64,000 nt of DNA, from the NCBI GenBank assembly GCA_954871525.1, contig OX940861.1, forward strand, positions 7,176,842 to 7,240,841. The letters run 5' to 3'. A program made the position numbers and the translations under genes. The notes beneath the pieces were generated by a model, which ran no database searches, was not told the origin of the DNA, and worked only from the letters and a program-made list of their open reading frames with translations. Source of the stretch: Parietaria judaica. Taxonomy: Eukaryota; Streptophyta; Magnoliopsida; Rosales; Urticaceae. This document shows, one piece after another, positions 45,990 to 58,667 of this stretch (position 1 is the stretch's first letter; every line of letters begins with the position of its first letter).

Positions 45990-46330
45990 TATAAATATGT
46001 CGAAATATGTCGTTTCCATCATTTACATGTCGTTTTTCTTCCTATCAAGTTTTACCCACTCTTTCATAAGTCGCTTTTCTGGTCACAGTATCCTTTCCCG
46101 AATGAAATATTTTAAATTTACAGCGTTGTTTTCTAATCGTGTCGTTTTCTTAAAATATGTTGTTTTAACAAGTTATGTGTCCTTTTTTTTCACAATCTGT
46201 GCTGTTTTAGTCCGAAAAATATGATTCTTTTGTAATTCGTGGCCTTTTTCTACTAGAATGAGTTTCCACAAATCATGTCGTTTCCATTACAATCAATTTT
46301 TTACGTACTCTATAAGTCGGTGTACGTATG
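45990..46330. repeat. Degenerate array of TGTCGTTTTC words
   Basis: Words of the form ATGTCGTTTTC recur about nine times at irregular 20-45 bp spacing between the MITE and the 3' end of the histidine kinase gene. Inverted forms (AACGACAT) appear inside the hAT MITEs at 4132 and 31358, so this may be a remnant of such an element. Confidence 0.4.
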
Positions 46331-46557
46331 AACAATCTCTATATGAACTCTCTGATAATTTTCCAGTAATCGGAACTCGGAAAACAAGAACTAATATATC
46401 AAGATTTTCCGAGAGTATAGATCTGTACATTTCATCGCCGGATGCTAACGGCTGAGAAGTACATGACACAACGTTACAAAACTTTCCTACCATGCCCCTC
46501 TTCCTCTTCTTCTTTTTTTGTATTCACAACCATAAAAATTTACAAATTTTCGATATT

Positions 46558-49500
46558 TCATGTTAGATATTGATCCAGACATTGTTTCAACTTTTGGAAC
46601 GTTACAGGTTTTGACACAAACGAGTCCATGCCGTTTTCGTAACACTCCTCTGCGCTCTCGGATAATGCGTTAGCTGTCATCTGTTTTCAGAAAGAAATTA
46701 TTTAAAGTCAAGAACATGGAAATGAAATATCCAATTGTTTTTTATTGGTGAAAATATTACCGCAATGATTGGCGTTCGTTTAATCAAGCCCGTTTGTTCT
46801 GGAGAAGATACATTGTTTTCAATCCCAGCTTTCTCTGCGGCTTCCCAAGTTCCTGATTCCTCGTAGGAGCGGATTATTCTCGTAGCTTGAAGGCCATTCA
46901 TAACCGGCATGCAAACATCCTACAGAATGATTCAAAACTTTTAAAACCCCAGAAAAAGTAGGGGCAAATATGAAAGGAAAAGACGAGAGGAAAAATTTAT
47001 GTGTTCGGAAAAATATAAGAAAAATTTAAAGGTAAGTTTGATTAAATGCAGGCTTTCATTTTCTATCTTACCATTGCCAGCAACAAATATATTTAGCATT
47101 TTTTTCCTCATTTTTTTTCAAAATTTTATTCTTCCTCTCACTTTCCTAAAAAAAAGATTGGGTTGCGAACATTACCATCAGAACAAGACCGTAATTGCGC
47201 TGCTGAATTGCTCGGATAGCTTCGATCCCGTTGTTCACGACTTCTATGGTGTGTCCCAGTTGCTTCATCATCGACCGTGTCACCATAACATTGATCTTGT
47301 TGTCTTCAACCAAAAGAATCTTAGCTTCTGATGTTGCATTTTGCGGGACTTCTGAGTCGTTTCTTGATGTTTGCTTTGAGGTTACATCGGATTTCTGACT
47401 CGTAGATTGCGCTTCACTTATCCTCGGCGAAACGTCCATTTCCCTCGTCACCTCTGCTTTGTGCGGGGTCTCAGAGCGAGGACTCTGCAGATTGTCTGGA
47501 CACTGTTTCCTTCTGAAATCTAGCTCTCCGTTCGTACTGTTCATTTCCCTGGTTTCGGGTTTACATGACATGTTTGCTACACTGACCGAAGAAGAAGCGA
47601 CCTCGATTAAAAGCGTCTTATTTTCAGTGTCGTCACTTAACGGAAAGGAGTAAGAATCTTCTTGTAAGCCATTAAGTTTGTGAGAGCCAAGCTTCGACGT
47701 CCTGTTTGTTCCATTGGAGTTGAACAGAGAGCCCAAAGTTCGTGGTTGGAATTCGAAATAGCTCTCGGTTACATCCTCGGATTGAGCTTCGTGATTAGCC
47801 ATGTCCGAGATCTCTTCAGCATCGTCGGAACTATCGCACGTGCTGGAGACCTTGTACGGAAGTATGAACGTGAAAGTTGACCCGAAGTTTTCTCGGCTCG
47901 ACACTGTGAGACGACCGCCCATCAATTCGACCTACGAGAGCAAAAATATCGTAAATTCGGAGCTAGAACTTTGCTTCATTTTCAAAACTAAATTACTCAA
48001 ATAAAACTTTACCAGCTGTTTGCATATTGCTAATCCGAGTCCCGTCCCGCCGTATTTTCTTGCGTGATCTGCGCTAACTTGCATGTACCTCTTGAACAGA
48101 GTCGGTAATGCATTTTCTGATGCATGCCATAAATCACCATGAGTGAATAATTTTCATTACAAATTATCAGGAAAAAAGGGTAAGCATATTGTAACATAAT
48201 CATACCTGGTATTCCGATTCCGGTGTCATAAACATCGCAGCGAATCCACACGGTCGTTTCTTCTGGAGAATCAGACTGATCTTCCATATCCTCGGATCTT
48301 GAAGCTTCGGTTTTGTTCGGGGTTCGGGGTTCATCGTCAAGCGACTGGTTCTGGTAAGTCCCATTGCTCTGACCAAGATACCCTTTTCGATCAATGTTCG
48401 TTTGTGACGTTGGATTTTCCTCTTCTTCTCCGTTTTCTTGAGAAGTCGACTCATCCGAGTCAGACTTTTGATTAGATCCTTCCTGTTCCCCCCAGGACGG
48501 AGCTGGAACGGCATATAGTTTAATACCAACCTTGCCGTCATGAGTGAACTTCACCGCATTGCTGCAAAAAAGTGTACAATATTCAGTTTATACACACAAA
48601 ATTATTCATAACATCCTTTAGTTGTTATCATCAATATAAATTGGGTACCTGATCAAGTTTGTGAGGATTTGTCTAATCCTTAGAACATCTCCAACAACCT
48701 GGCAAATATATAAAGACATCAATCCTATTTCTGATACATATAGTAAGAACATAATTTTTAATTTAAAGATTGTAAATACTTACTTCAATAGGCACATCAT
48801 CTGCAACATGACCTTCCAAAGTCAGTACTTTCTGCAACGACGCCGCAGCAGTTTGGAGGACGTGCTTCACGACTTCTCTGGGCCGGAATTTCGTAGCCTC
48901 CAACTTCATAACTCCTGAAGAGATCATCAACATCGGGAATATCAGTTTCAACGCATGCCAAAATGACGATAAAAGCAGAATAAAATGGTCTAATGTCGTA
49001 CCAGATTCGACCTTCGAAAGGTCGAGAATGTCGTTGATGAGTTGGAGCACTAAATCCCCTGAAGAGATCATGACGTCTAATAGCTGACGCTGCTCCTTAT
49101 CGAGCTTCGTGGTGGAAAGAATCTCTGACATGGATACGACTCCAGAGAGCGGTGACCGAATCTCGTGAGACATCGTTGCAAGCATTTGCTTCGCTCGCAT
49201 CGTTTCCTCTGAACAAACACGTAAAAGTATTGAGTTTTTTTATTTCTTTCTTTCTTCTCACTCGGGTTGTTTCAATGCAATCCACAGTTAAAAGAGAGTT
49301 AACCTGTGATGTGAATCGTTTTGTTCAGCTCGGTTTCTTTGGCTATTTGCACCGCTATCTCCTCTCGGATTTTTGCCATCTTCTCTCTTTTCCTTACCTG
49401 GAAAGATCATCGAAAAACGATGACCAAATTGGTATGAAAAGAAAGTCCCAACTTCATCACTTGAGAGAGAGATTTTATTTACCTGATCAGTTACATCCAT

Positions 49501-50588
49501 TCCCATGTAGTTTATACCAATAGTATCCCCTGACTTGCTAAAGACTGGCTCCACATATATCAAAAACGTTTTCAAACCGAACAACGGCGTCTCGAACGTG
49601 ATCTCCCTTTTTGCAGGCAAACCCTTTTCCAGAACTTCTCTCTTAAAATCTTGAGACTCTTTAACACCGGCTCCGGTAAAAATCTCAACATCCGTTTTTC
49701 CTATAATGTCCTGAAATCAAAACAAAAAACCGCCAACAGTCAGCTTTTTTGGGTAAATTTGAAGGAAAAGATATGCATTTGGTTAGTACTTACATCCTCT
49801 TGCAAGCTTGGGAAGTGATTGTAGATAAACCGATATCTCAGCTCACTATCCTGATGGCCGATAACCACCGGGGCGTTCTGAAGCACGAAATGCAAAAAAT
49901 TATCAGCTCGCTTCAGAATCTGAGAGAGCTCTTCCACCGGCGAAGACAAACTCTTGAGATCGTCGACGCTCTCTTGCAACTTCTCCACAAGCTTCTGCTC
50001 TCTCTCCACACTATCTTCCAGCAATTTCTCCAGATTCATAGCTCTCTGCTTCCAATAAACCGCCGTATCATATTCAGCATTTTCTATTTCAACGCTCTTG
50101 TTCTGCACAGCGACGCCGCTTTTAACCCGAGGAGCGTCGGGGTAGATATCAAACACTCCGTCCAAAATTGAAATGGGACGTTTATCGCCTCCATAAGTCT
50201 CTTCCTCGAACCGGTGCTGTTCTAATATCTTCAATTTCTTGAGCTCAACCTCTTGCCTTTGCTTGCTCAAGATTTTGAGTTCTTCTCTCAGAAGCCGGAC
50301 GGCGTTGGCCTGTTTGTACTCCCAGTTCTTGACGAGGAAGGTCAACTGGGACGAGCCCTTCTCGGTGTAGTTGGTCAACTCCAGGAGGCGCTTAAAGTCG
50401 ACGATTGTCGGATCTTCCATGATGTTGACTTCCTCCAACATGTCTTGGTCCTGTCCCGGCCGCTCCACATTGAACTGCTGCTTCCCGGCGTCGTTCCCCA
50501 CGTCCTCCGGCCACATTGATGGGAGGATCTCGACATCCATTTCGACGTCCATTTCTTCGATTCGGCTGTTCTCCATCTCGCAGACCAT
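46558..50588 (-). CDS. AHK5: Cytosolic hybrid histidine kinase, AHK5 type
   Basis: Eleven exons on the minus strand: 50588-49794, 49710-49483, 49397-49304, 49208-49002, 48914-48784, 48698-48649, 48561-48206, 48116-48013, 47931-47176, 46919-46761, 46680-46558. They sum to 3003 bases, or 1000 residues, all phases consistent. There is no membrane segment. The N-terminus has coiled-coil-like stretches (about 80-130 and 175-225), then a PAS-like domain (225-341). The HisKA has phospho-acceptor His387 in [11 protein letters not shown]. The ATPase domain has its N box around 499-503, DTGIGIP 614-620 and GGTGLGL 643-649. The C-terminal receiver has Glu864/Asp865, acceptor Asp908, Thr962 and Lys984. 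All catalytic residues are present. In Arabidopsis AHK5 (CKI2) acts in ethylene/ABA and H2O2 signalling in roots and guard cells. Start chosen at MVCEMEN; an in-frame ATG nine codons upstream (50615) is also open. Confidence 0.95.
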
Positions 50589-51180
50589 GAAGATTCGCGT
50601 CGTGGTATCATCCACAACGGGGAAGAAGCCACGACACCGCTATTCCAACTCAGTTCGTACCAAATAGTTGAGAGTAACTCGGAGCTGACGGAATCGACGT
50701 CCGTTTCTTTCGCACTCAGACTGCGATTCGGGTTAATTCAAATTGCGCCGAGAAGACGTTAACCATTCCTGAAAAAAGAATCACATAGACTTCCGTGTGA
50801 AGATGCGTGGCAATCTTATCCAATCAAATCCTAACTATTTCTAGATTCTAAAGAAGGAGAGAAGCAGAGATAAAGCCAAGTCGAAACAACTCGCATGAAT
50901 TGAGCGAAGAAGAATGAGGAAAGCGCTCAATGCGATTGAACAAGGACGAAATCGATAAAGCTGACCTGTGATCGTAAAGCCATGGATGAGGAGAAGAAGA
51001 AAGTGGAAGCAGTGTAGATCTGGGGAATCTGTGGGAGTGATGAGTCAAAAGCTTTCAATGGTATTGTATTGGTTGGAGAAACTCGAGAGAGAAGCCATGT
51101 GCATTCGGAGCTCAAAAATATTAGAGAATTCTCTCTCGGCCAACCCAAACAATTTGTTTTTTCATATTATATATAATAAA
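50589..51180 (-). promoter_or_regulatory. 5' leader and core promoter region of the histidine kinase gene
   Basis: On the minus strand a strong acceptor (TTTTTTCAG then GAATGG, near 50770) and a donor-like ACAG-GTCAGC near 50965 suggest an intron in the 5' untranslated region. A TATA-rich run lies at about 51163-51178, roughly 580 bp before the ATG. All are inferred from sequence pattern only. Confidence 0.4.
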
Positions 51181-51189
51181 AAGAAAAAT

Positions 51190-53273
51190 GTTTATTTTTT
51201 TGTTGAGAAAATTAATTAAACTCAGAGTCCTTTGCTTCTGTAGACTATCAATCTCGTGATTATCTATCTCTCTTCGTGAGGTGAGGGAAACCAATGACAA
51301 AACAAATGGAAAGTCGGAGAGAGAGAGAGAGAGGGTTTTTTTAAATGGCGAGGAGGAAGTTGCTCTCTTATTGTTCCCCGCCCTTTCGCGAGTGACGTGC
51401 TCCTCGGGGCGCGTGTGCGCTACGCGCTACTTCTCTCTCTTTTTTTTCATTTTCTTTTTGGAAAATTTTGTGTTAATTAATTTCATGTCTTTCGTACACT
51501 GCCATTCCGGATACTCAAATGACGTCATAATTGGTTGCACCTAAAATATATTAATAGAGATAATTATTACTAAATAGTAACAATTGGAGCTCGGTATATC
51601 ATTTTTTTTCAGAGCCTGGATTTTTGAAATATTTACTGATTCGTAGTCAGAGTTTAAAAAACATAAAATGTCAATTCGGAACTTATATCTTTAATATCGT
51701 ATTAACATGACTTGCAATCAATAATTAAGGCATACCGATTTTTATGAGACCTTCGTATAATTAAGGTCTAATAATAGTATAATTACTCATTATTATAATC
51801 TTTAGCGTTATGAACTAAAAAAAATATACCATCAAAGTTCTCAAATTTATTATTTTTACCCAATTTTTTTTTTTACCGATCAATCACATGGGGTGAAGGT
51901 GAAAATGGTAAGTTTGTGGGAAATGGGGTCCATAATCAAAGGGTGAAGCACTTTGTGATCACGTTCTAGATTCCGATTTCTTACAAAACAAAAAGTCATT
52001 TGATATTTTATTGCAACCCAAAAGTTAATTATTTTATTTTATGTCAACCAACAAACGCTGTGGAATTAGTTGGAGCGACATGGGTCTGTCATTATTAATT
52101 TAATTATTAATTATGCTCTCTAATACAAATGTGTATCATTATTTTATTATTTTATTATTATAGCTAAGCCATATTCTCCTCTCTCATGTCTGCCACTTAG
52201 ACGTTGACTACAGTCTACGTATCACAATCACCAGGGCTCATCTGCCACGTCAATATTCATCCGCCACTTGGCGTCCAGACGCGCTGACACGTGGCCGTTG
52301 GTGAAGTCACGCCTCGCAAAGCTCTCTCCGCGTTCGCGTATGTATTTCAGGAAAATAGATATTTTGGGTATTTTAATAATAAAGTTTGTGAATTTAGAGA
52401 ACCTGGGCATATATATCATATATGTACTATATATTATTATATAATTTCGGCGAGAAAATAGTATATTACGTGTATGTATTATAATCGAATTGTGATGAAT
52501 AAATAAACTAATTTTAAACAGTTGTTGTAACTGTAAATTAATCGGTGGACGTCAGTCTCACATGCACACTAAGTCATGAATTTTCTTTATTGTTTTTTTT
52601 TTTATATAATATTACCTCCCTTGATATTTCAGTATTAAAACCAAAAAAGAAAAACTAGCTTACAATTATTTTTTTAATTTCTTACTACACCACTTTTATC
52701 GTATATTTTTTTTATAAATTATACGTTTGGCTTCTTTTTTTGCAGCTATATATATTTTGTTACAATTTTCTGTAAGGTATATTTTTTATATATTATTTAA
52801 CATAAAAAACTATGCATGTAATAATTATGTATGACATATTTCGGGTTAACTAATTCCTGGCCTAAAATTATAAAAACTTGTCGAGCATAATACTAGCTAT
52901 CACTAGAAAATGTCAAAGCCCTGTATAATAAGTAAACTATACTTTCTTAATAAGTAAACGCTTCCCATTATATTACCATTATTCATAACAAAAAGTACTA
53001 AATGAAGAAAGAAAAATACCCTTCCAATTAATATTTTACTTGTTGCTGCCAAGCTGGTAACAGATATGTTTAATATAAATATGAATTGGTCTATAAATTG
53101 AAACGTTCAAATTTGTTGAATGTGTAATTAATAATGAGTAAAAAGAAAGATTAAAGAACAATCATACATACACGTTTAGTTTAAGATTACTCTTTTGTTT
53201 CACGTCATTTCTTCCTATGTTTTTCTTTTGCAGTTTGCTTATTGACACGTTATTACATGATTTACTTCTTTTG

Positions 53274-53275
<2 letters not shown>
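51190..53275. other. AT-rich spacer upstream of the histidine kinase gene
   Basis: No gene is seen. There is a short GA run near 51317-51333 and a somewhat GC-richer patch at 51360-51430. A second patch at 52190-52340 has several ACGTGG and CACGT words. Confidence 0.5.

Positions 53276-53330
<55 letters not shown>
53276..53330. repeat. (TA)n microsatellite
   Basis: A run of about 27 TA units. Long Tyr/Ile ORFs here are artefacts of it. Confidence 0.92.
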
Positions 53331-53332
<2 letters not shown>

Positions 53333-53670
53333 CAGAGCTACACGACTCGGGCGAGGAAAGAGCACCCAAACACTATCCTTTAATTTCATCAAACAAAATT
53401 TTCCGGACAAAGGCTGGAGAACCCTCAAACGAGCGAAACCCGAAGCTAACACTAATACATGCCCAACTACATACGTGATAAGCGACAAAATTAGTGTTTC
53501 AATGGCTCAAATGAAATTGAACCAAAGAAAATAATAGTTGTTGTTTATTAATTGTGAATGTTAAAGCAAAAAAGGATATATTGTGTGGTTTAGGAATAAA
53601 AAATGATCGAAATTTGAGCTTTTAAACTTTTATCCCTTCTTGACCCGATAAATCTATTCTAAAATACTTT

Positions 53671-55285
53671 TGTTGGGGTCGAAATCGGTCCCTCAAAACA
53701 AGTGGCCTTCCTAAAAGGGGAATTTCGGACTCGACAAGAGTTGACAGAAAAAAGCCTTTAAGAAGGAAAGAAAGCCCACTAATAAAAGCATCAGGCCCAT
53801 CAAAAAGAAGACAAGGCACGTGTCAAGTACGATCCAGACGGGGGTCTCACCAACAGACTCACCTGAAGCACTAAGAAGACTCGCTCGAGGAACAAGCCCA
53901 AGACGCTTCAGCCCTATCCAACGCAAAGGCCGTAATCGGGCTAGCTCGTCCTAGACGCCTCATGATAACATCAACAACCAAGTCCGAAGGCTAGTGATGA
54001 GCAACGACTCGCTCGAAAAAGCCTGTCCTCCCAAAGCACGATAACATTCTGCACAACTGCCAAGTCACCCCAACAGATTCTGAGAGGACCACTAAGCTAG
54101 GGTTTCTTACTCATACCTAGGGGTGCAAATAATACCCGGAAACCGGGTAATTATCCGGAACCGAATCGGTATCCGGATTTAAAAACTGGAACCGGAACCG
54201 GATCCGGATTCCGGTTCCGGGTACCCGTATCCGGATTCAAAACCGGATACGGGTACCGGGTATTAAAAATAAAAAAAACCGGGTACCCGGTACCCGGTTT
54301 TACTACCCGATTTTTTTTTTTTATGATATTTTAAATTTTTAGGGTTTGTGCTTGGCCCTTTTTACTCCGTGTAATTAACCTTTTGTGACTTAGTCTCCCC
54401 CCTCCATCTCTTCCTCTCGGGGTTCTCGAGACTATGTTTTTTTTTCTTTTCTTTTTTGCGTGGTAATATGTTATGCTTGATGCGTGGGACTATGTTTTAT
54501 TTATGCTTGATGCGCGAGACTATTTTTTATGCATTTTGGACTCTTTTTTTTTTATGCTCGATCCGTTGGATTATTTTTTTATGCAATTTTTTTTTAATAT
54601 GAATGTATGTTTTGTTTTTTAAATAATATATATATATATATTTTAAAACGGGTACCGGGTAAAAACCGGGTACCCGGATCCGGTTCCCCAAAACCGGATA
54701 CCGGGTATCGGTACCGGGTATCGAAATATAGATACCCGAAAACCGGGTACCCGGATTTCCGGGTACCCGGATTTCGGATACCGGTTCCGGGTATCAATTT
54801 TCGGATACCCGGATTCCGGTTCCGGGTATCGGGTACCTCGAAAAAACCGGGTACCCTACCCGGTTGCACCCCTACTCATACCTTGTAATCAGAGCCCATT
54901 ATGAGGCCCAATATACCTATCTATAAATAGAATAGTACATAGCACACAAATGCCAAAGATAGCCAATTTAGGACAATACTAAGCTCATCACCCCAAAAAG
55001 GAGTAGAATCATCAACTCCAAGAACATTCCTCTTTCCTTTTCAGCCATTGTTGTACACCATGAGAATTCGAGTTTTTCACTTGGTAATTTCTCCATGATT
55101 ATGAGTACGAAGCATTTTTCATATTCGCCCTAGCTATCTTAACATGTCTCCATTTCTCTACAATTGATTATCATTCACGTACGATGTTAACGGGAGCGTA
55201 CGGCCCATATTGCTCACCGGAAAACAAACGGTGCCGTATCGCACGACACTGTGACTGTTGGAACAAGCGGTTTTTACCCACAACA
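53671..55285. mobile_element. Solo LTR with a nested hAT MITE
   Basis: The sequence runs from TGTTGGGGTCG to ACCCACAACA, with a TGTTG/CAACA terminal inversion. An exact 5-bp duplication ACTTT flanks it (53666-53670, 55286-55290). After removing the nested MITE and its duplication the LTR is about 850 bp. No internal retrotransposon sequence accompanies it, so it is a solo LTR left by recombination. The parent family (Gypsy or Copia) is not clear. Confidence 0.82.
54118..54874. mobile_element. 757-bp hAT-type MITE nested in the solo LTR
   Basis: Termini TAGGGGTGCAAATAA and GGTTGCACCCCTA with an exact 8-bp duplication CTCATACC (54110-54117, 54875-54882). Both ends are long runs of CCGGGTACCCGG-like words, able to pair with themselves and with each other. 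The middle is AT-rich. ORFs with alternating Gly/Pro/Arg are shadows of these words. Confidence 0.92.
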
Positions 55286-55337
55286 ACTTTCAAAAATAAT
55301 ATTATCTTTTTATGATTTTAATAGTTACTTTAATATG

Positions 55338-57383
55338 CACTAGTAGAAATGTGATCTTTAGAAACTAAAATATTACCCACTGAAAAATTAGTTTCTATAA
55401 ATTTCTTATAAACACTGATTTTGAAAATATATCAGTTGCTAAAGACTTTAGTAAAACTATTTGGTATAGTTATTTTGGCAACTGAATTTTCAACTTTAAG
55501 TAACTGATAATTGGCACTAAAATTATCAAATTTTAGAAACTGATTTTTTAGTTTTTAAAACATTAATATCAGTTGATGATCATTATATTCGTCGGAAAAT
55601 TTTAAATTCCGACAAGAGTTTTTTACATTGATTTTTCAGTTTCTAAAAATAATTTTTAGATATTTGGCCACTGAATTTTTAGCAGGTATATATCTAATAT
55701 CAGTTGCCGATAGTGGTTATCTTTATCAACTGATCAATCAATTATTAGCAACAAAGTATTCAGTGGTTAAAATATTAAAACCAACGTTATTTTTGAATTC
55801 CGGCAATATTTTTTGTTACTAATTTATCAGTTTTAAAAAATATTTTTCGATTTTTGGCCACTTAATATCCAGTGTGTATATATCTAAAATCAGTTGCCGT
55901 AGTGGTAATTTTTAGCAACAGAATAATCAATTATTAGCAACAAAATTTTTAATGGTTGAAAAATGAAAATCAACGTTTATTTATACTCCGGCAAGACTCT
56001 TTTTTTTTCTAGTGATAAATCAGTTTTTAAAAATGATTTTTAGAATTTTGGCCACTGAATGTTCAATATTTATGTCTAGAATATTAGTTGCCAATAACAT
56101 ATTCTAGCAAGAGAGTTTTTTCTATTGATTTATTAGTTGCTAAAAATGATTTTTGGATATTTGGCTAGTGAATTTTTAGTAAGTATGTGCCCAATTTCAA
56201 TTGCCGATAGCTGTAACTTTTAACAACTGGTTAATATGTAATTAACAACAGATTCTTCAGTGGTTGAATATGTAAAATTCATTTTGGCATTTAAACAACT
56301 AATTGTTCAGTCGATAAGAGTCTAAAATCAGTCGATAAAGGAAGAAAATTATCCAACTTCTTTCAATGCGCACAATCGAACTTAGAAAACTTACTTACAT
56401 TGTGATTACACGTTCCAAGACCATTCCCCTTTGATTGTATCTCTCAACCTCACGGGCTTGAAACACTATTTCTACCAGTGACTATGGTAGTATTGTTTAG
56501 TACTAGACACTTTCGATCAAAGATTTTGTGTTGGTGAAGCCCCAATTGAGGAGAACTTGACAAAGCCGATCAAACCACGCCCGAGGAGCTTGCTTGTGCC
56601 TGTAAAGTGCATGCTTGAGTTTGCAGACGTGGTCTGGATATGTGGGGCTGGTGAAACCACTTGCTTACTCATGTACACCGTTTCATTGAGTTGTTTTAGC
56701 TTTTGTATACAACATATAAATGAAGTAACGTTTAATGTTAATTATTATTTTTTGATTGGGTGTTGGTATTATTATGATTATATGAATGAGTTTATTTGAT
56801 TATCATACGTAGCAAACAAAGATTACTCAAAATGACACAAAGATCGAATGTTAATTGTAATAAATAAATAAAAATCAGTAACTGAAGCTTAAAACACTAA
56901 TTTTTCAGTTGTCGATTGTCTTTTTTACGGAAAAATGGTTAGAAATTTATACTTTTGGAAATTGATTTGTCAGTTGCTAAAATGCATATCGGAAAGTTCC
57001 TAAAACTGATTTTTCAGTTGTTGATTGCAATTTTCTGACAAAAAAATGGCCGGAAATTTATCGTTTTAGAAATTGATTTTTCAGTTGCTAATATGCTCAC
57101 CGGAAAATATTTTCAAAGCTGATAATTCAGTTGTTGATACTCTTTTTCCGGCGAAAAAATGGCCGGAAATTTATACTTTTGGAGACTGATATTTTAGTTT
57201 TCCTCAGTTGCTTAAAGCTTGAACGGCAACTAAAAATTTTCAGTTGTAAAATGTACCTTTAGACACTAGGTATTACCTACTAAACTTAGGAAGTGATTTT
57301 TCAGTGTCAAAAACTTTTTAGCAACTGATTTGAATTTATAACAACTGATTTAACAGTGGATGAAAACGTTATTTCTACTAGTG
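55338..57383. mobile_element. Non-autonomous CACTA (En/Spm) transposon
   Basis: The termini CACTAGTAGAAAT and ATTTCTACTAGTG are exact inverted repeats. They are flanked by the 3-bp duplication ATG (55335-55337, 57384-57386), which is diagnostic for CACTA elements. The 2046-bp interior is full of subterminal words such as AACTGATTTTTCAGTTG in both orientations, the expected transposase-binding repeats. No transposase is seen. A TIR-like TTTCTACCAGTG at about 56468-56479 suggests an internal rearrangement or nested copy. The short ORF at 56557-56799 has no recognised domain. Confidence 0.9.
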
Positions 57384-57386
57384 ATG

Positions 57387-57864
57387 GTTCTTTATGATTT
57401 TTTTTATTTACATGCTTGAAAAAATCAAACAAAAATAAATTTCCGTGCTTCAGAAATAAAAATTTTGCTACGCCAATATATTGAATCCTACGATTCTACG
57501 AATAGTTCTATGCACCAAAGAACATGAAGCTCTATTCCGGAATGAATTAATCAATAAATATTGATGTCTCGATCATAATCGATCTAAAGATATATCATGT
57601 TATTAGGGTAGCGATTGATATTAAAAGTTCAGGGACGTATATTCAAAGCCAAAAATAAATAAATGCACCAAAAACTGAAACTCTGTCTAATATTTATTTA
57701 TCCATCTATATTAACATTTTACATGTACGTATGTGTGCATTGTTGATTTGTAAAGTTTAATTCACCGAGACTACTATAAAGAACCGATGTAGATTGTAGA
57801 GTAATCAAGCTCATATTCCTAATTTTCGAGCTATCTTGGCCAGAGTTTTTGTAATCCATGTAGC
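57387..57864. other. AT-rich spacer
   Basis: Nothing is recognised between the CACTA element and the next hAT element. Confidence 0.5.
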
Positions 57865-58659
57865 CAGGGGCGGACCCAGGAAATGACTTCGGGGGTGACG
57901 AACGGTAAATAAATACAAAAAATTTAAGCTTTAATTAAATTTTAAAAATATTTCAAAATAGATAATAAAAAAAGTATAAAGCATATTACTTTCATATTAC
58001 GGAAATTTTCTATAATTGAATCAGTAGCAATATATATGCGATTTTTTTTTATATCCTAATTTGTATCGGTCTTATCGTCAATGTTTTAAAGATCGCTTTG
58101 TGCAAACTGTCCGCAAGTCAATTTTATGTGTATACAAGGACATTTTAGGTATATTTTTTTGCGTAATTTTTTTAAAAACAATAATTTTTAAAATAATTTT
58201 CTATTTACAAGCTGCCATATCTAACTATAATTATATTTAGTCATTAAGTTTCTTGCAATAAAATAAAAACAAATCAATCAATATTAGTAAATGACTCATC
58301 GAACTATGTGCAAAAGTAAGTAAACCTGACAAATCAATTAAAAGTTTAAAGCAAATGAACAAAGCTCACCCTATTCAAGAGAGGAATACGTGAGCAAGTG
58401 AAAAATAAAACAAATACATTTCTGACAATTTCATCTTCCTCACTTCGACTCAACTTTATATATCTTTTTTTCAACCTATTTTTCTACTTATCTTCTTCTC
58501 CAGCAATCGGAAAGACAGATTGAGGGTGAAATATTGAAGGAGAGTCTGTGAAAGAGATGATTTTTTTTTTCTTTCCAGTTATTTATAGTGTAATATTTTT
58601 TTTCCCACAAATTTGGGGGTGACATTAGCCACCCCCACTAACACATGGGTCCGCCCCTG
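57865..58659. mobile_element. 795-bp hAT-type element
   Basis: Termini CAGGGGCGGACCCA and TGGGTCCGCCCCTG are exact inverted repeats with an exact 8-bp duplication CATGTAGC (57857-57864, 58660-58667). GGGGGTGA / CACCCCC words follow inside each end. The interior is AT-rich and non-coding, so the element is non-autonomous. Confidence 0.93.
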
Positions 58660-58667
58660 CATGTAGC

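Noticed and set aside
50589..50615. Upstream in-frame ATG at 50615 as the sole start of the histidine kinase
   Set aside because: The next ATG (50588) begins the sequence that resembles the N-terminus of AHK5 as I know it; the nine extra codons are possible but not favoured.
53217..53534. ORFs with long Tyr-Ile runs at 53.2-53.5 kb and at 61.2-61.4 kb
   Set aside because: They are translations of (TA)n microsatellites.
54594..54888. Open frames on both strands rich in Gly/Pro/Arg/Tyr
   Set aside because: They are produced by the repetitive CCGGGTACCC-type words of the hAT MITE.
56557..56799. 80-codon ORF inside the CACTA element
   Set aside because: No recognisable transposase or host domain; short and low-complexity at its end.
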